Shown: positions 34,366 through 43,298, counted from the first letter of the stretch. The stretch: DNA of 64,000 nt from an uncultured Prevotellaceae bacterium (GCA_902778255.1 CACYXD010000006.1:80803-144802); one strand, 5' to 3'. Numbers and translations are program-made. The notes: a model not told the origin generated them from the letters alone.

Positions 34366-35730
34366 ATGAAGATTTTTAGATTAACGCTGTTTTTCCTTTT
34401 CATCTTTCTGTCGTCTGCCAGTGCCCAGAAGCAATGGACGCTGCAGGAATGTATTGACTATGCCATGCAGAATAATATCACTTTGCAGAAGGCAAGGCTT
34501 AGTCAGCAGTCGGCCATAGAGGAGGTGAAAGGTTCGAAAGGGGCATTGCTGCCCACGGTGAGTGCTTCGGCTAATCAGAGTCTGGGCTATCGGCCTTGGC
34601 AGGATGCCGGCATTACGACAGTGACCAACGGCACGGTGAATACCAAGGTGGAAAAGACGTATCTGAATGGCTCGTATGGATTGAATGCCCAGTGGACGGT
34701 GTGGAATGGCAATAAGAATACCAACAACGTGAAGTTGAGCAAGTTGTCGGGTCAGCAGGCGGAACTGCAGGTGGCCGAGACTGCCAACAGTATTCAGGAG
34801 CGTATTGCCCAGCTTTACGTGCAGATACTCTATCTGGACGAGAGTATCAAGGTGAGCAAGGCCAGTCTGGAGACCAGTCAGAAGAATGAAGAGCGTGGCA
34901 AGGAGATGGTCGAGGTGGGCAAGATGTCGAAAGCCGACCTGGCCCAGTTGACTGCCCAGCGTGCCACGGATGAATATAATGTGGTGGATGCCCAGGCGCA
35001 GCTGGCTAACTACAAGCTGCAGCTGAAGCAGCTGTTGGAGTTGACGGGCGACGAGGCGTTTGACGTGGTCATCCCTGAGACTACTGATGAGCAGGCTTTG
35101 GCTGAGATTCCCGCTTTGCAGAATGTGTATCAGCAGGCTCTGTTGGGCCGTCCTGAGATAGAAAGTTCAAAGCTGGCCATCGAGAGTAGCGAGCTAAACG
35201 TAAAAATTGCCAAGGCCGGCTGGCTGCCCAGTCTCAGTTTGACGGGGGGCTTCTCTACCAGCACCAACTCCCTTTCAAACAATAGCTGGGGTAATCAGAT
35301 GAAGACTAATTTTAATTCGCAGGCGGGGTTGACCCTGAGCGTGCCACTGTTTGATGGTCGTCAGACCCGCACCTCGGTCAATAAGGCCAAGATTCTGCGC
35401 CAGCAGGCCCAGCTCGACCTGCAGGATCAGCAGAAGACCCTGTATCAGACCATCGAAGGCTATTGGCTGGATGCCAACACCAACCAGCAGCGCTTCCGTG
35501 CTGCACAGACCACGGTGGACAGCGAACAGCAGAGCTACGACCTGTTGGCAGAGAAGTTCAACCTGGGTCTCACCAATATCATCGAGCTGATGAATGGTAA
35601 GGACAAGCTGCTCTCGGCCCAGCAAAACAGGTTGCAGTCGAAGTATCAGACGATATTGAACCAGCAGTTGCTGCGCTTCTATAGTGAAGGGAGACCCACC
35701 CCCTCCCCCTCCCTGAATGGAGGGGAGTAG
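34366..35730 (+). CDS. TolC family outer-membrane efflux protein
   Basis: 454 residues: signal peptide 1-20 (ending SSASA-Q), then two outer membrane efflux protein repeats with long amphipathic helices (QQSAIEEVKGSKGALLPTVS; EIESSKLAIESSELNVKIAK; ASLSLTGGF-type strand segments). It would form the outer-membrane channel of the exporter completed by the next three genes. The last twelve residues (PTPSPSLNGGE region) and the stop codon are encoded by a GC-rich hairpin repeat (35691-35730), so the native C-terminus has been replaced or extended. Confidence 0.92.
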   Translation: MKIFRLTLFFLFIFLSSASAQKQWTLQECIDYAMQNNITLQKARLSQQSAIEEVKGSKGALLPTVSASANQSLGYRPWQDAGITTVTNGTVNTKVEKTYLNGSYGLNAQWTVWNGNKNTNNVKLSKLSGQQAELQVAETANSIQERIAQLYVQILYLDESIKVSKASLETSQKNEERGKEMVEVGKMSKADLAQLTAQRATDEYNVVDAQAQLANYKLQLKQLLELTGDEAFDVVIPETTDEQALAEIPALQNVYQQALLGRPEIESSKLAIESSELNVKIAKAGWLPSLSLTGGFSTSTNSLSNNSWGNQMKTNFNSQAGLTLSVPLFDGRQTRTSVNKAKILRQQAQLDLQDQQKTLYQTIEGYWLDANTNQQRFRAAQTTVDSEQQSYDLLAEKFNLGLTNIIELMNGKDKLLSAQQNRLQSKYQTILNQQLLRFYSEGRPTPSPSLNGGE

Positions 35731-35846
35731 GCAGATACTTCCAATGGAAATTATTCGATGAAAAAATAATAATGTATAACAATTAAAAAAAGGAGACCCC
35801 AAACTAAACACTCCCCTCCATTACAGGGAGGGGTCGGGGGAGAGTC
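35691..35846. repeat. Pair of GC-rich hairpin repeats between tolC and macA
   Basis: Copy A (35691-35730) and copy B (35810-35846) are in opposite orientation, about 80 bases apart. Both contain CCCCTCCCTG and GGAGGGGAGT, each a small hairpin. Copy A holds the tolC stop (TAG 35728-35730); copy B ends two bases before the macA ATG. Confidence 0.85.
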
Positions 35847-35848
35847 TT

Positions 35849-37048
35849 ATGATGAATAACAAAAAGACTTGGGCCATCGTCATAGCCATTATCGCTATCG
35901 TGGCCGCCGCTGCCTATTTCTTCATGGGTGGCAAGAAACAGAATACGGTGTCGTTTGAAACGGCTAAGGTGGAGCGTACGAGCATCAAGAACACCATCAC
36001 GGCAACGGGAACCATCGAGCCCGTCACCTCGGTTACCGTGGGTACGCAGGTCAGTGGTATCGTTGCGAAACTTTATGTAGATTATAATACGGTGGTGAAG
36101 AAAGGACAGGTCATTGCCGAACTGGATAAGACCAACCTGACCAGCGAACTGAAGACGGCACAGGCCAACCTGTCGTCGGCACAGAGCACGCTGAACTACG
36201 AGCAGACCAACTTCAACCGCTATCAGACCCTTTATAATAAAGGACTGGTGAGTGCCGATGAATACGAGACAGCCAAACTATCGTATCTGAAGGCCAAGGA
36301 GCAGGTGAACACCTCGCGTGAGAGCGTGCAGAAGGCGCAGACCAACCTGGGCTATGCCACCATTACCAGTCCTATCGATGGCGTAGTGCTGTCGAAGGCG
36401 GTGGAGGAAGGTCAGACCGTGGCTGCCTCGTTCAACACCCCAGAGCTTTTCACCATTGCCCAGGATCTGACCGATATGCGCGTGATTGCCGATATCGATG
36501 AGGCCGACATCGGTGGCGTGAAGGAAGGTCAGCGCGTGACCTTTACCGTGGACGCCTTCCCTGAAGACCATTTCGAGGGACAGGTCACACAGGTGCGTCA
36601 GCAGGCTACGACGGAGAGTAATGTGGTGACCTACGAGGTGGTGATCTCGGCTCCCAACAACGACCTGAAGCTGAAGCCCGGTCTGACGGCTAATGTCACC
36701 ATCTATACGATGGAGAAGAATGATGTGCTGGCCGTGCCAGCCAAGGCCCTGCGCTTCACACCCAATGAGGCCCTGCTGACCGAACAGCAGAAGGTAGAGG
36801 ATTGCGAGGGTGACCACAAGGTGTGGACCAAGGATGGTGAGACCTTCAAGGCCCATAAGGTGGAGATAGGTACCACCAACGGCTTGCTGACGGAGATTGT
36901 GAGCGGCGTGAGCGAGGGTACCGACGTGCTCGTCGACTTCACTATTGACGGTGGCGACGCGCCCGCTCAGGACCAGCAGGCTCAGAACCCCTTCATGCCA
37001 AGACCCAAAAACAATAATAAGCAACAGGGCGGACAACAGAAAAAGTAA
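35849..37048 (+). CDS. MacA-like periplasmic adaptor (HlyD family)
   Basis: 399 residues: N-terminal membrane anchor (about 8-27, WAIVIAIIAIVAAAAYFFM), lipoyl-like half (VTVGTQVSGIVAKLYVDYNTVVKKG), coiled-coil hairpin (about 95-165), second lipoyl half (TITSPIDGVVLSKAVEEGQTV), beta-barrel (MRVIADIDEADIG; GQRVTFTVDAFPEDHFEG) and a membrane-proximal domain. A Gln/Asn-rich tail ends the protein. It bridges the MacB-type transporter and the TolC-type channel. Two Met codons open the gene (35849 and 35852). Confidence 0.93.
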   Translation: MMNNKKTWAIVIAIIAIVAAAAYFFMGGKKQNTVSFETAKVERTSIKNTITATGTIEPVTSVTVGTQVSGIVAKLYVDYNTVVKKGQVIAELDKTNLTSELKTAQANLSSAQSTLNYEQTNFNRYQTLYNKGLVSADEYETAKLSYLKAKEQVNTSRESVQKAQTNLGYATITSPIDGVVLSKAVEEGQTVAASFNTPELFTIAQDLTDMRVIADIDEADIGGVKEGQRVTFTVDAFPEDHFEGQVTQVRQQATTESNVVTYEVVISAPNNDLKLKPGLTANVTIYTMEKNDVLAVPAKALRFTPNEALLTEQQKVEDCEGDHKVWTKDGETFKAHKVEIGTTNGLLTEIVSGVSEGTDVLVDFTIDGGDAPAQDQQAQNPFMPRPKNNNKQQGGQQKK

Positions 37049-37050
37049 AA

Positions 37051-37178
37051 GACTCTCCCCCTGCCCCTCCCTGGAGGGAGGGGAGTAGATAGAGACAACA
37101 ATATGAATGAAGACAAAATAAAAACAGGGAACGGACTAACCACTCCCCTCCCTCACAGGGAGGGGCAGGGGGAGAGTC
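37051..37178. repeat. Pair of GC-rich hairpin repeats between macA and the ATPase gene
   Basis: Copy C (37051-37087, starting GACTCTCCCCCTGCCCCTCC) begins two bases after the macA stop. Copy D (37142-37178) is its inverted counterpart, matching almost base for base. Copy D lies inside the ATPase reading frame and codes for TPLPHREGQGES. Confidence 0.88.
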
Positions 37179-37918
37179 GCGTTGTCATTGAACTGCAGAA
37201 CGTGAAGCGCTACTTCAAGGTGGGCAGCGAGACGGTGAAGGCTCTTCGCGGTGTCTCGTTCAAAATCTATGAAGGCGAGTTTGTCACCATCCAGGGTACG
37301 TCAGGCTCGGGCAAGTCAACACTTCTGAATCAGTTGGGCTGTCTGGACACCCCCACCAGTGGCGAGTATTTCCTCGATGGCATCTCTGTGCGCGAGATGT
37401 CGAAGACCCAGCGTGCCCATCTGCGTAACCGTAAGATAGGTTTCGTGTTCCAGAACTATAACCTGCTGGCTAAGACCACGGCAGTAGAGAATGTGGAGCT
37501 GCCACTGATGTACAACCCCGAGGTGTCGGCAGCCGAACGTCGAGAGCGTGCTATCAAGGCGCTGCAGGCCGTAGGACTGGGCGACCGTCTGGATCATAAG
37601 TCCAACCAGATGTCGGGTGGTCAGATGCAGCGCGTGGCCATTGCCCGTGCGCTGGTCAACGAACCTGCTGTGCTGCTGGCCGATGAGGCCACTGGTAACC
37701 TGGACACACGCACCTCGTTTGAGATGCTGGTGCTTTTCCAGGAACTCTATCGTCAGGGCCACACCATCATCTTCGTGACCCACAACCCTGAGATTGCCGA
37801 ATACAGCAGCCGTAACATCAACCTGCGCGACGGCAAGATACGTGAGGATACCTATAATGAAAACATCAAGTCGGCAGCCGAGGCCTTGGCAGCGCTGCCA
37901 GTGATGAACGATGACTGA
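37103..37918 (+). CDS. MacB-type ABC transporter ATPase
   Basis: 271 residues. The ABC core starts near residue 28 (VVIELQNVKRYFKVGSETV). Walker A is GTSGSGKST, Q-loop FQNYNLLAKTTAVENVELP, signature MSGGQMQR, Walker B AVLLADEATGNLD, H-loop VTHNP. Here the ATPase and the FtsX-like permease are separate genes. The first 27 residues are not part of the family; residues 14-25 are coded by repeat copy D. No ATG, GTG or TTG occurs between the repeat and the core, so the extension is probably translated. Confidence 0.93.
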   Translation: MNEDKIKTGNGLTTPLPHREGQGESRVVIELQNVKRYFKVGSETVKALRGVSFKIYEGEFVTIQGTSGSGKSTLLNQLGCLDTPTSGEYFLDGISVREMSKTQRAHLRNRKIGFVFQNYNLLAKTTAVENVELPLMYNPEVSAAERRERAIKALQAVGLGDRLDHKSNQMSGGQMQRVAIARALVNEPAVLLADEATGNLDTRTSFEMLVLFQELYRQGHTIIFVTHNPEIAEYSSRNINLRDGKIREDTYNENIKSAAEALAALPVMNDD

Positions 37919-37920
37919 TT

Positions 37921-39141
37921 ATGAATTTCTATAATTTGTTTAAGATAAGCATCAGGGCCGTTGGCAACAACAAGATGCGCTCATTCCTCTCCATGCTGGG
38001 TATCATCATCGGCGTGGCAGCGGTGATTATCATGATGTCGATAGGACAGGGCTCCAAGGAGAGCATCCGTGCTGAACTCTCTACGATGGGCTCCAACCTG
38101 CTCACCATCCGCCCAGGCGCTGATATGCGTGGTGGCGTGCGTCAGGACCCGTCGGCTATGCAGACGCTGAAGATGGCCGATTATCAGCGCATCATGCGTG
38201 AGAAGAAATTCGTCACCAAGGTGTCGCCCGAGGTGACGGCCAGTGGTCAGGTGGTCTATGGCAACAACAACACGACGACCACCATCTATGGTGAGAGTCC
38301 GGAGTATCTGGATATCAAGCAATGGCCTGTGGAAGAGGGTGACTGCTTCACTGAGGAGGATATCAACAAGGCCGCCAAGAAGGTGGTGGTGGGCAAGACC
38401 ATTGTCACCGAACTCTTTGGCGAAGGTGTCGATCCCATCGGAAAAACTATCCGTTTCAAGTCTATTCCCATGACCATCGTGGGTGTGCTGAAGGGCAAGG
38501 GCTACAACTCTTGGGGTATGGACCAGGATAATGTCATCATTGCCCCTTACACCACCGTAATGAAGCGTATTGCGGCACAGACCTGGTTCTCCAGCATCGT
38601 CTGTTCGGCCATTACCGAGGATCTCTCGGATGCCGCCATCGAAGAATTGACCCAGATGTTGCGTGATAACCACAAGCTGAAAGGCGAGGCAGACGATGAC
38701 TTCACCATCCGTTCGCAGGCCGAGATCATGGAGACCATGTCAACGACGATGAATATGGTCACCCTGATTCTCGTTGTTGCTGCTGGCTTCTCGTTGCTGG
38801 TGGCTGGTATCGGTATCATGAATATTATGCTGGTCAGCGTGACAGAACGTACCAAGGAAATAGGCCTACGTATGGCTGTAGGTGCTACGGGGGCTGTCAT
38901 CTCCATGCAGTTCCTGATCGAGTCAGTAATGATCAGTGTGACGGGCGGACTGCTAGGCATCCTCTTAGGATGTAGTGCCAGCGAATTCCTGGTACCTGCT
39001 ATAGGAATGCCCAGCAGCGTGCCGGCGTGGAGTATCTACGTATCATTCCTTGTGTGTGTGTTAATAGGCGTAGGCTTTGGTTATATACCAGCCATTAAAG
39101 CCGCTCGTATGGATCCTATAGAAGCTATCCGTCATGAATAG
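37921..39141 (+). CDS. MacB-like permease with FtsX domain
   Basis: 406 residues: N-terminal helix (about 17-40, MRSFLSMLGIIIGVAAVIIM), a MacB periplasmic domain (about 45-245), and three helices at about 280-305, 335-355 and 370-390 (LILVVAAGFSLLVAGIGIMN; GGLLGILLGCSA; IYVSFLVCVLIGVGFGYIP). SVTERTKEIGLRMAVGA is diagnostic of the FtsX/MacB family. It starts two bases after the ATPase stop. Substrate unknown: candidates are peptides, antimicrobials or lipoproteins. Confidence 0.94.
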   Translation: MNFYNLFKISIRAVGNNKMRSFLSMLGIIIGVAAVIIMMSIGQGSKESIRAELSTMGSNLLTIRPGADMRGGVRQDPSAMQTLKMADYQRIMREKKFVTKVSPEVTASGQVVYGNNNTTTTIYGESPEYLDIKQWPVEEGDCFTEEDINKAAKKVVVGKTIVTELFGEGVDPIGKTIRFKSIPMTIVGVLKGKGYNSWGMDQDNVIIAPYTTVMKRIAAQTWFSSIVCSAITEDLSDAAIEELTQMLRDNHKLKGEADDDFTIRSQAEIMETMSTTMNMVTLILVVAAGFSLLVAGIGIMNIMLVSVTERTKEIGLRMAVGATGAVISMQFLIESVMISVTGGLLGILLGCSASEFLVPAIGMPSSVPAWSIYVSFLVCVLIGVGFGYIPAIKAARMDPIEAIRHE

Positions 39142-40168
39142 AAAACTCGGTGGCATATGCCATATCGCCCTGTGGGCGTTTCTGTTCCTGTCGCCCCTGA
39201 CCTATTGGAGGGGCACGGGCTTCAATGGGTTGCACTATCTGATGACATGTATGCAGCCCCTGTTCCTGATGATTGTGTTCTACCTCAATTATCTGGTGCT
39301 GGCACCTAAGTTTTTCGTCCACGGCAAGCATCGCTACGACTTGCTGATCAACGTGGTAATGCTCATCACGCTGGGTGTCATCCTGCACTACTGGATGGAC
39401 TTTACCAACTCTATCTTCATACGCAACTATCACGAGATAGATGTGTTGGGCACCATTACCTATATCGTGCGTGATAGTGTCAACCTGGGTGTCTTTGCTG
39501 CTGGCGCTACGGCGCTGGCCGTGGCCCGTCGCTGGGTTACTGCCGACCAGAAGTTGAAAGAGACTGAGGCTGCGCGTGCACAGGCTGAGTTGACCAATCT
39601 GCGTAATCAGATCAACCCTCATTTCCTGCTCAACACGCTGAATAATATCTATGCTCTGACGGCAATCAATGCGGAAAGGGCTCAGGAAGCCATTATGGAG
39701 CTGTCGAAGATGCTGCGACATATGCTCTACGACTATCAGCAGCCCACGGTGCCATTGAGAGACGAGGTGGATTTTATCCGCAACTACGTCAGTCTGATGA
39801 AGTTGCGCTTGCCGCAGTCTGTCGATGTGCAGTTCTCTGTTAATTGTAAAACGTGCGACCTGTATATCTCGCCTATGCTGTTCATCTCGCTTGTCGAGAA
39901 TGCCTTCAAGCATGGCATCAGTCCTACTGAACCCAGTTTTGTGCATATCCAGATTGATATTGATAAGGTAAACAGGATTGTGACCTTCGATATCCGCAAC
40001 TCCAACTTCCCCAAGACGGCACAGGACCGTAGTGGGCATGGCATCGGCTTGCGTCAGGTGGAGCGTCGACTGGAACTCTTGTATGCCGGTAAGTACCAAT
40101 GGGAAAAGGGACTGACCGATGATGACAAGACTTATTTCTCAAGAATTGTTGTAGATACAAATACTTAA
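39134..40168 (+). CDS. LytS-like sensor histidine kinase
   Basis: 344 residues. Four hydrophobic helices occupy about 8-150 (ICHIALWAFLFLSPL; LMTCMQPLFLMIVFYLNYLVL; INVVMLITLGVIL; LGVFAAGATALAVA). A short coiled coil leads into the His_kinase domain, where RNQINPHFLLNTLNNI carries the phospho-accepting His, and a C-terminal ATPase with VENAFKHGI (N-box) and GHGIGL. The start overlaps the end of the permease gene by eight bases. It pairs with the LytTR regulator that follows and probably senses envelope damage or the exporter substrate. Confidence 0.92.
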   Translation: MNRKLGGICHIALWAFLFLSPLTYWRGTGFNGLHYLMTCMQPLFLMIVFYLNYLVLAPKFFVHGKHRYDLLINVVMLITLGVILHYWMDFTNSIFIRNYHEIDVLGTITYIVRDSVNLGVFAAGATALAVARRWVTADQKLKETEAARAQAELTNLRNQINPHFLLNTLNNIYALTAINAERAQEAIMELSKMLRHMLYDYQQPTVPLRDEVDFIRNYVSLMKLRLPQSVDVQFSVNCKTCDLYISPMLFISLVENAFKHGISPTEPSFVHIQIDIDKVNRIVTFDIRNSNFPKTAQDRSGHGIGLRQVERRLELLYAGKYQWEKGLTDDDKTYFSRIVVDTNT

Positions 40169-40181
40169 AATTTAGAATTCA

Positions 40182-40892
40182 ATGAATATAACTTGTGCTA
40201 TTATTGATGATGAACCACTGGCTGCAGGCCTGTTGGAAAGCTATGTAGAGAAAACCCCTTACCTGGAACTGAAGGGCACCTATAACAGTGCCGTCACGGC
40301 GATGCGCGATATTCGCGAGAATCCCGTTCAACTGCTGTTCCTCGATATCCAGATGCCTGAGCTCAGCGGTATCGAGTTTGCCAAGATACTGCCCCGCGAG
40401 ACGAAGGTTATTTTCATCACGGCCTTCTCGCAGTATGCCATTGAGGGCTTCCGTGTCAATGCGCTCGACTACCTGCTGAAGCCCATCAGTTATCAGGACT
40501 TCGTGAAGTCAACCGACAAGGCGCTTGAATGGTTCTCTTCGCAGATGAGACAGGATGCCTTCTTGCGTGACCGTTTCCTCTTCGTAAAGAGTGACTATAA
40601 GCTGCAGCGTGTCAATCTGGATGATATCCTTTATATCGAGGGCCTCAAGGACTATGTGCGGTTCTATCTTGAGTCGGGCGAGAAACTGATGTCGCTGATG
40701 TCGATGAAACGTCTGGAGGACTTCCTGCCGAGTCCTGAGTTTCTGCGTACCCATAGGAGTTATATCGTGCATATGCCCAAGGTGCGCACGATAGATCGTC
40801 TGCGCATCGTCCTGGATAATACGTATATTCCCGTCTCGGACAACTATAAGGATGATGTGATGGCGTACCTGGAACAGCATACGCTGGTGTAA
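40182..40892 (+). CDS. LytTR family response regulator
   Basis: 236 residues: receiver domain about 1-120 with acidic pocket (IIDDEP), phospho-acceptor Asp in LLFLDIQMPELSG, and the conserved Lys in LLKPIS; LytTR DNA-binding domain about 135-234 (FLFVKSDYKLQRVNLDDILYIEG core, then FLRTHRSYIVHM and NTYIPVSDNY). It is the sixth gene of the exporter operon, 13 bases after the kinase, and most likely controls this operon and perhaps others. Confidence 0.94.
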   Translation: MNITCAIIDDEPLAAGLLESYVEKTPYLELKGTYNSAVTAMRDIRENPVQLLFLDIQMPELSGIEFAKILPRETKVIFITAFSQYAIEGFRVNALDYLLKPISYQDFVKSTDKALEWFSSQMRQDAFLRDRFLFVKSDYKLQRVNLDDILYIEGLKDYVRFYLESGEKLMSLMSMKRLEDFLPSPEFLRTHRSYIVHMPKVRTIDRLRIVLDNTYIPVSDNYKDDVMAYLEQHTLV

Positions 40893-40900
40893 GGGGGGTA

Positions 40901-41062
40901 AGAGTTAAAAGTTAAGAATTAAGAGTTAAGAATTTGCAGCAGCTTTGATAAGTGAGTTTGACAAAATCAGGTGTTGAACTCGTTATCATGGCAAATTATT
41001 TGAAAAAAAAGTTCGGTGGCGGCAAATTCTTCACTCTTCGCTCTTCACTCTTCACTTTTTTT
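40901..41062. repeat. Inverted head-plus-heptamer repeats upstream of fba, copy 3
   Basis: The left arm (40901-40942, minus strand: GCAAATTCTTAACTCTTAAT) and right arm (41020-41062, plus strand: GCGGCAAATTCTTCACTCTT) diverge from a central 77-base spacer. Period is seven. The right arm ends three bases before the fba -7 box. It fills most of the 245-bp spacer 40893-41137; I see no gene there. Confidence 0.78.
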
Positions 41063-41065
41063 TCG

Positions 41066-41073
41066 TAATTTTG
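41066..41073 (+). promoter_or_regulatory. Promoter -7 element of fba
   Basis: TAATTTTG, preceded directly by the T-rich right arm of the heptamer repeat. The leader is about 57 bases and A/T-rich. Confidence 0.55.
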
Positions 41074-41137
41074 CGCTCTGTAGAATTCGTAGATAAGAAT
41101 TTATAATTTATACTTTATATTTTTATTTATACAAATT

Positions 41138-42139
41138 ATGGTAAACTACAAGGATTTGGGTCTCGTTAATACCCGCGAGATGTTCAAGAGAGCAGTGGCT
41201 GGTGGCTATGCTATCCCCGCTTTCAACTTCAACACAATGGAGCAGATGCAGGCTATCGTAATGGCTGCTGTGGAGACAAAGTCACCTGTTATCATGCAGG
41301 TTTCTAAGGGTGCACGTAACTATGCTAACGGTACCATCCTCCGCAACCTGGCTAAGGGCGCTGTAGAGTATGCTAAGGAGCTCGGCTGCGAGCATCCTGA
41401 GATCGTTCTGCACCTTGACCACGGTGACAGCTTCGAGCTCTGTAAGGAGTGTATCGACAACGGTTTCTCTTCAGTGATGATCGACGGTTCTTCACTGCCT
41501 TACGAGGAGAACATTGCGCTGGCTAAGAAGGTTGTAGAGTATGCTCATCAGTTCGACGTAACCGTTGAGGCTGAGCTCGGTGTGCTCGCTGGTGTTGAGG
41601 ATGAGGTTTCTTCTGCAGAGTCTCACTACACCAAGCCTGAGGAGGTTATCGACTTCTCTACCCGCACAGGTTGCGACTCACTGGCTATTTCTATTGGTAC
41701 CTCTCACGGTGCTCACAAGTTCACTCCTGAGCAGTGCACACTCGTGAACGGCGTGCTCGTTCCACCGCCATTGGCATTCGATATCCTGCATGAGATTGAG
41801 AAGAAGCTTCCCGGATTCCCCATCGTGCTCCACGGTTCTTCTTCTGTTCCTATGGAAGAGGTTAACACCATCAACCAGTACGGTGGTCACCTCGAGGCCG
41901 CTATCGGTATCCCCGAGGAGCAGTTGCGTGAGGCTTCTAAGAGCGCTGTCTGCAAGATCAACATCGACTCAGACTCTCGTCTGGCTATGACCGCTGCTAT
42001 CCGCAAGCACCTGGCTGAGCATCCTGGAGACTTCGATCCTCGTCAGTATCTGAAGCCCGCTCGTGAGAACATGAAGAAGATGTACATCCACAAGATTGTG
42101 AATGTGCTCGGTTCTGACGGTAAGCTGGCTCAGTGCTAA
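41138..42139 (+). CDS. fba: Class II fructose-bisphosphate aldolase
   Basis: 333 residues; zinc-dependent aldolase of glycolysis and gluconeogenesis. Motifs: YAIPAFNFNTMEQMQAI, VLHLDHGDSFELC with the zinc-binding His and catalytic Asp, VTVEAELGVLAGVEDEV, SIGTSHGAHKF with zinc His and FPIVLHGSSSVP with the last His and substrate loop. INIDSDSRLAMTAAIR is the phosphate-binding part. Codons are strongly biased (AAG, CTC, TAT choices), as expected of a highly expressed gene. A terminator follows. Confidence 0.96.
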   Translation: MVNYKDLGLVNTREMFKRAVAGGYAIPAFNFNTMEQMQAIVMAAVETKSPVIMQVSKGARNYANGTILRNLAKGAVEYAKELGCEHPEIVLHLDHGDSFELCKECIDNGFSSVMIDGSSLPYEENIALAKKVVEYAHQFDVTVEAELGVLAGVEDEVSSAESHYTKPEEVIDFSTRTGCDSLAISIGTSHGAHKFTPEQCTLVNGVLVPPPLAFDILHEIEKKLPGFPIVLHGSSSVPMEEVNTINQYGGHLEAAIGIPEEQLREASKSAVCKINIDSDSRLAMTAAIRKHLAEHPGDFDPRQYLKPARENMKKMYIHKIVNVLGSDGKLAQC

Positions 42140-42156
42140 TCCTCAGATACACAATA

Positions 42157-42195
42157 AAAAAGAAATCCCTGCCAAATCGGTAGGGATTTCTTTTT
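42157..42195. terminator. Bidirectional terminator between fba and the DUF4831 gene
   Basis: 17-bp stem (42157-42173 with 42179-42195, one G-T pair, AGAAATCCCT core) with A-run and T-run on either side. Confidence 0.9.
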
Positions 42196-42202
42196 GTATT
42201 AA

Positions 42203-43282
42203 CTATTTGGGTTGTTCTGCTTCTAACCGTTCTACGCCACCCGTCAGGGGATTGAGCCAGAGGTGGGTGGTGTAACGCTTGTTGAAGAGGTCGCCGCTGA
42301 GCAACTCTACGTTACCAAACTGCGGAGCCGGGAGCTCGGTGTTGAGCACGGCTTCGATGCCTTGATACAGCGTGACGCGCATACGTCCTGGCACATTCAC
42401 ATAGACCCCAGCCTCATAGGCCTTCTTCTTGGCCTTCGAAGCAGCCGCATCATTGACAGTGGTCGGTACGTACTGCATATCCTCCACACTAATATAATAA
42501 GGTGCACCTGAGAGGTCATCGGTATCTACCAAACCATAGACCTGTGACAGACGGAACAGCAACTGGCGCTCAAACGAGCCGTCAGGGCATACGGCCACCG
42601 AGTGTTCAGTGGTGTCACAATCGTAAGTGCCCTTAAACATGCTGGTCAGCGCTTCATCTTGTGCGTCTATCTGATGGAGCATCAGTCGCAACTGCTCGCC
42701 ATCCTTGGGCATGAAGTCGGCCTGTCCCTTGATAAGCAGATTGCGGTTCTCGCGCAGGTCGTAGATTTCCTGAGCTGTCAGTTCTGCCATCTTAGCCGTG
42801 CTGCCGGCCGACAGAATCTCCTGAGTGAGAAGTTGGCGCGGGTTTAGGCGCTGCTTTTTGGGTGCCGGCTCAAAGGGGGTGGGCTCCTTGATGGCAGTAG
42901 GCTCTGCGTTGATGGCCAGCAGGCGTCCGTCATCCGACAGTGCCACGTTAGCGGCTACCGTTCTGGCATTGAATTTCAAGGCATATTTCTTGGTGGAGTC
43001 AACCACGGCAATAGGGGTCAGCTGGTAGCTGATGATGCGATACTGTGTGCTTGGTTCCTGAGACACATCCTTTAATCGCATATAGCGCTGGGCATAGGCA
43101 GTGAAATCACCTGGCTTGTAGGTGGTCTTCTCAATCTGCATGGTGATGCGGAAAGCTGCCTTCGGCAGGAAATAGACGGCACCCTCTGGTGTTACGCCTG
43201 GCTTGTATTCCGTGAGTTGGGTCTGTGCGTTTAGCGTTCCGCATAAAACGGTGCTAATGATAAAGAAAAAAAACTTTCTCAT
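42203..43282 (-). CDS. DUF4831 family exported protein
   Basis: 359 residues: signal peptide 1-19 (ending LNA-Q), then KPGVTPEGAVYFLPKAAFRI, FTAYAQRYMRLKDVSQEP, YRIISYQLTPIAVVDSTKKY, a Pro/Lys-rich region (about 135-155), and LTAQEIYDLRENRNLLIKGQADFMPKDG (shown in part). These segments match DUF4831 as I remember it, a Bacteroidetes family without known function. There is no lipobox. It follows nnr by 16 bases in the same direction. Confidence 0.78.
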   Translation of the reverse strand: MRKFFFFIISTVLCGTLNAQTQLTEYKPGVTPEGAVYFLPKAAFRITMQIEKTTYKPGDFTAYAQRYMRLKDVSQEPSTQYRIISYQLTPIAVVDSTKKYALKFNARTVAANVALSDDGRLLAINAEPTAIKEPTPFEPAPKKQRLNPRQLLTQEILSAGSTAKMAELTAQEIYDLRENRNLLIKGQADFMPKDGEQLRLMLHQIDAQDEALTSMFKGTYDCDTTEHSVAVCPDGSFERQLLFRLSQVYGLVDTDDLSGAPYYISVEDMQYVPTTVNDAAASKAKKKAYEAGVYVNVPGRMRVTLYQGIEAVLNTELPAPQFGNVELLSGDLFNKRYTTHLWLNPLTGGVERLEAEQPK

Positions 43283-43298
43283 CTTCTTATTTTACTAT

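Noticed and set aside
35691-37178. Insertion-sequence remnants
   Set aside because: The repeats are under 45 bases, have no transposase fragment between them, and are internally palindromic; a REP-like nature fits better.
39125-40099. A 324-residue open frame on the minus strand opposite the histidine kinase gene
   Set aside because: Antisense to clear kinase motifs; rich in His and Gln as expected of complementary codons; no promoter.
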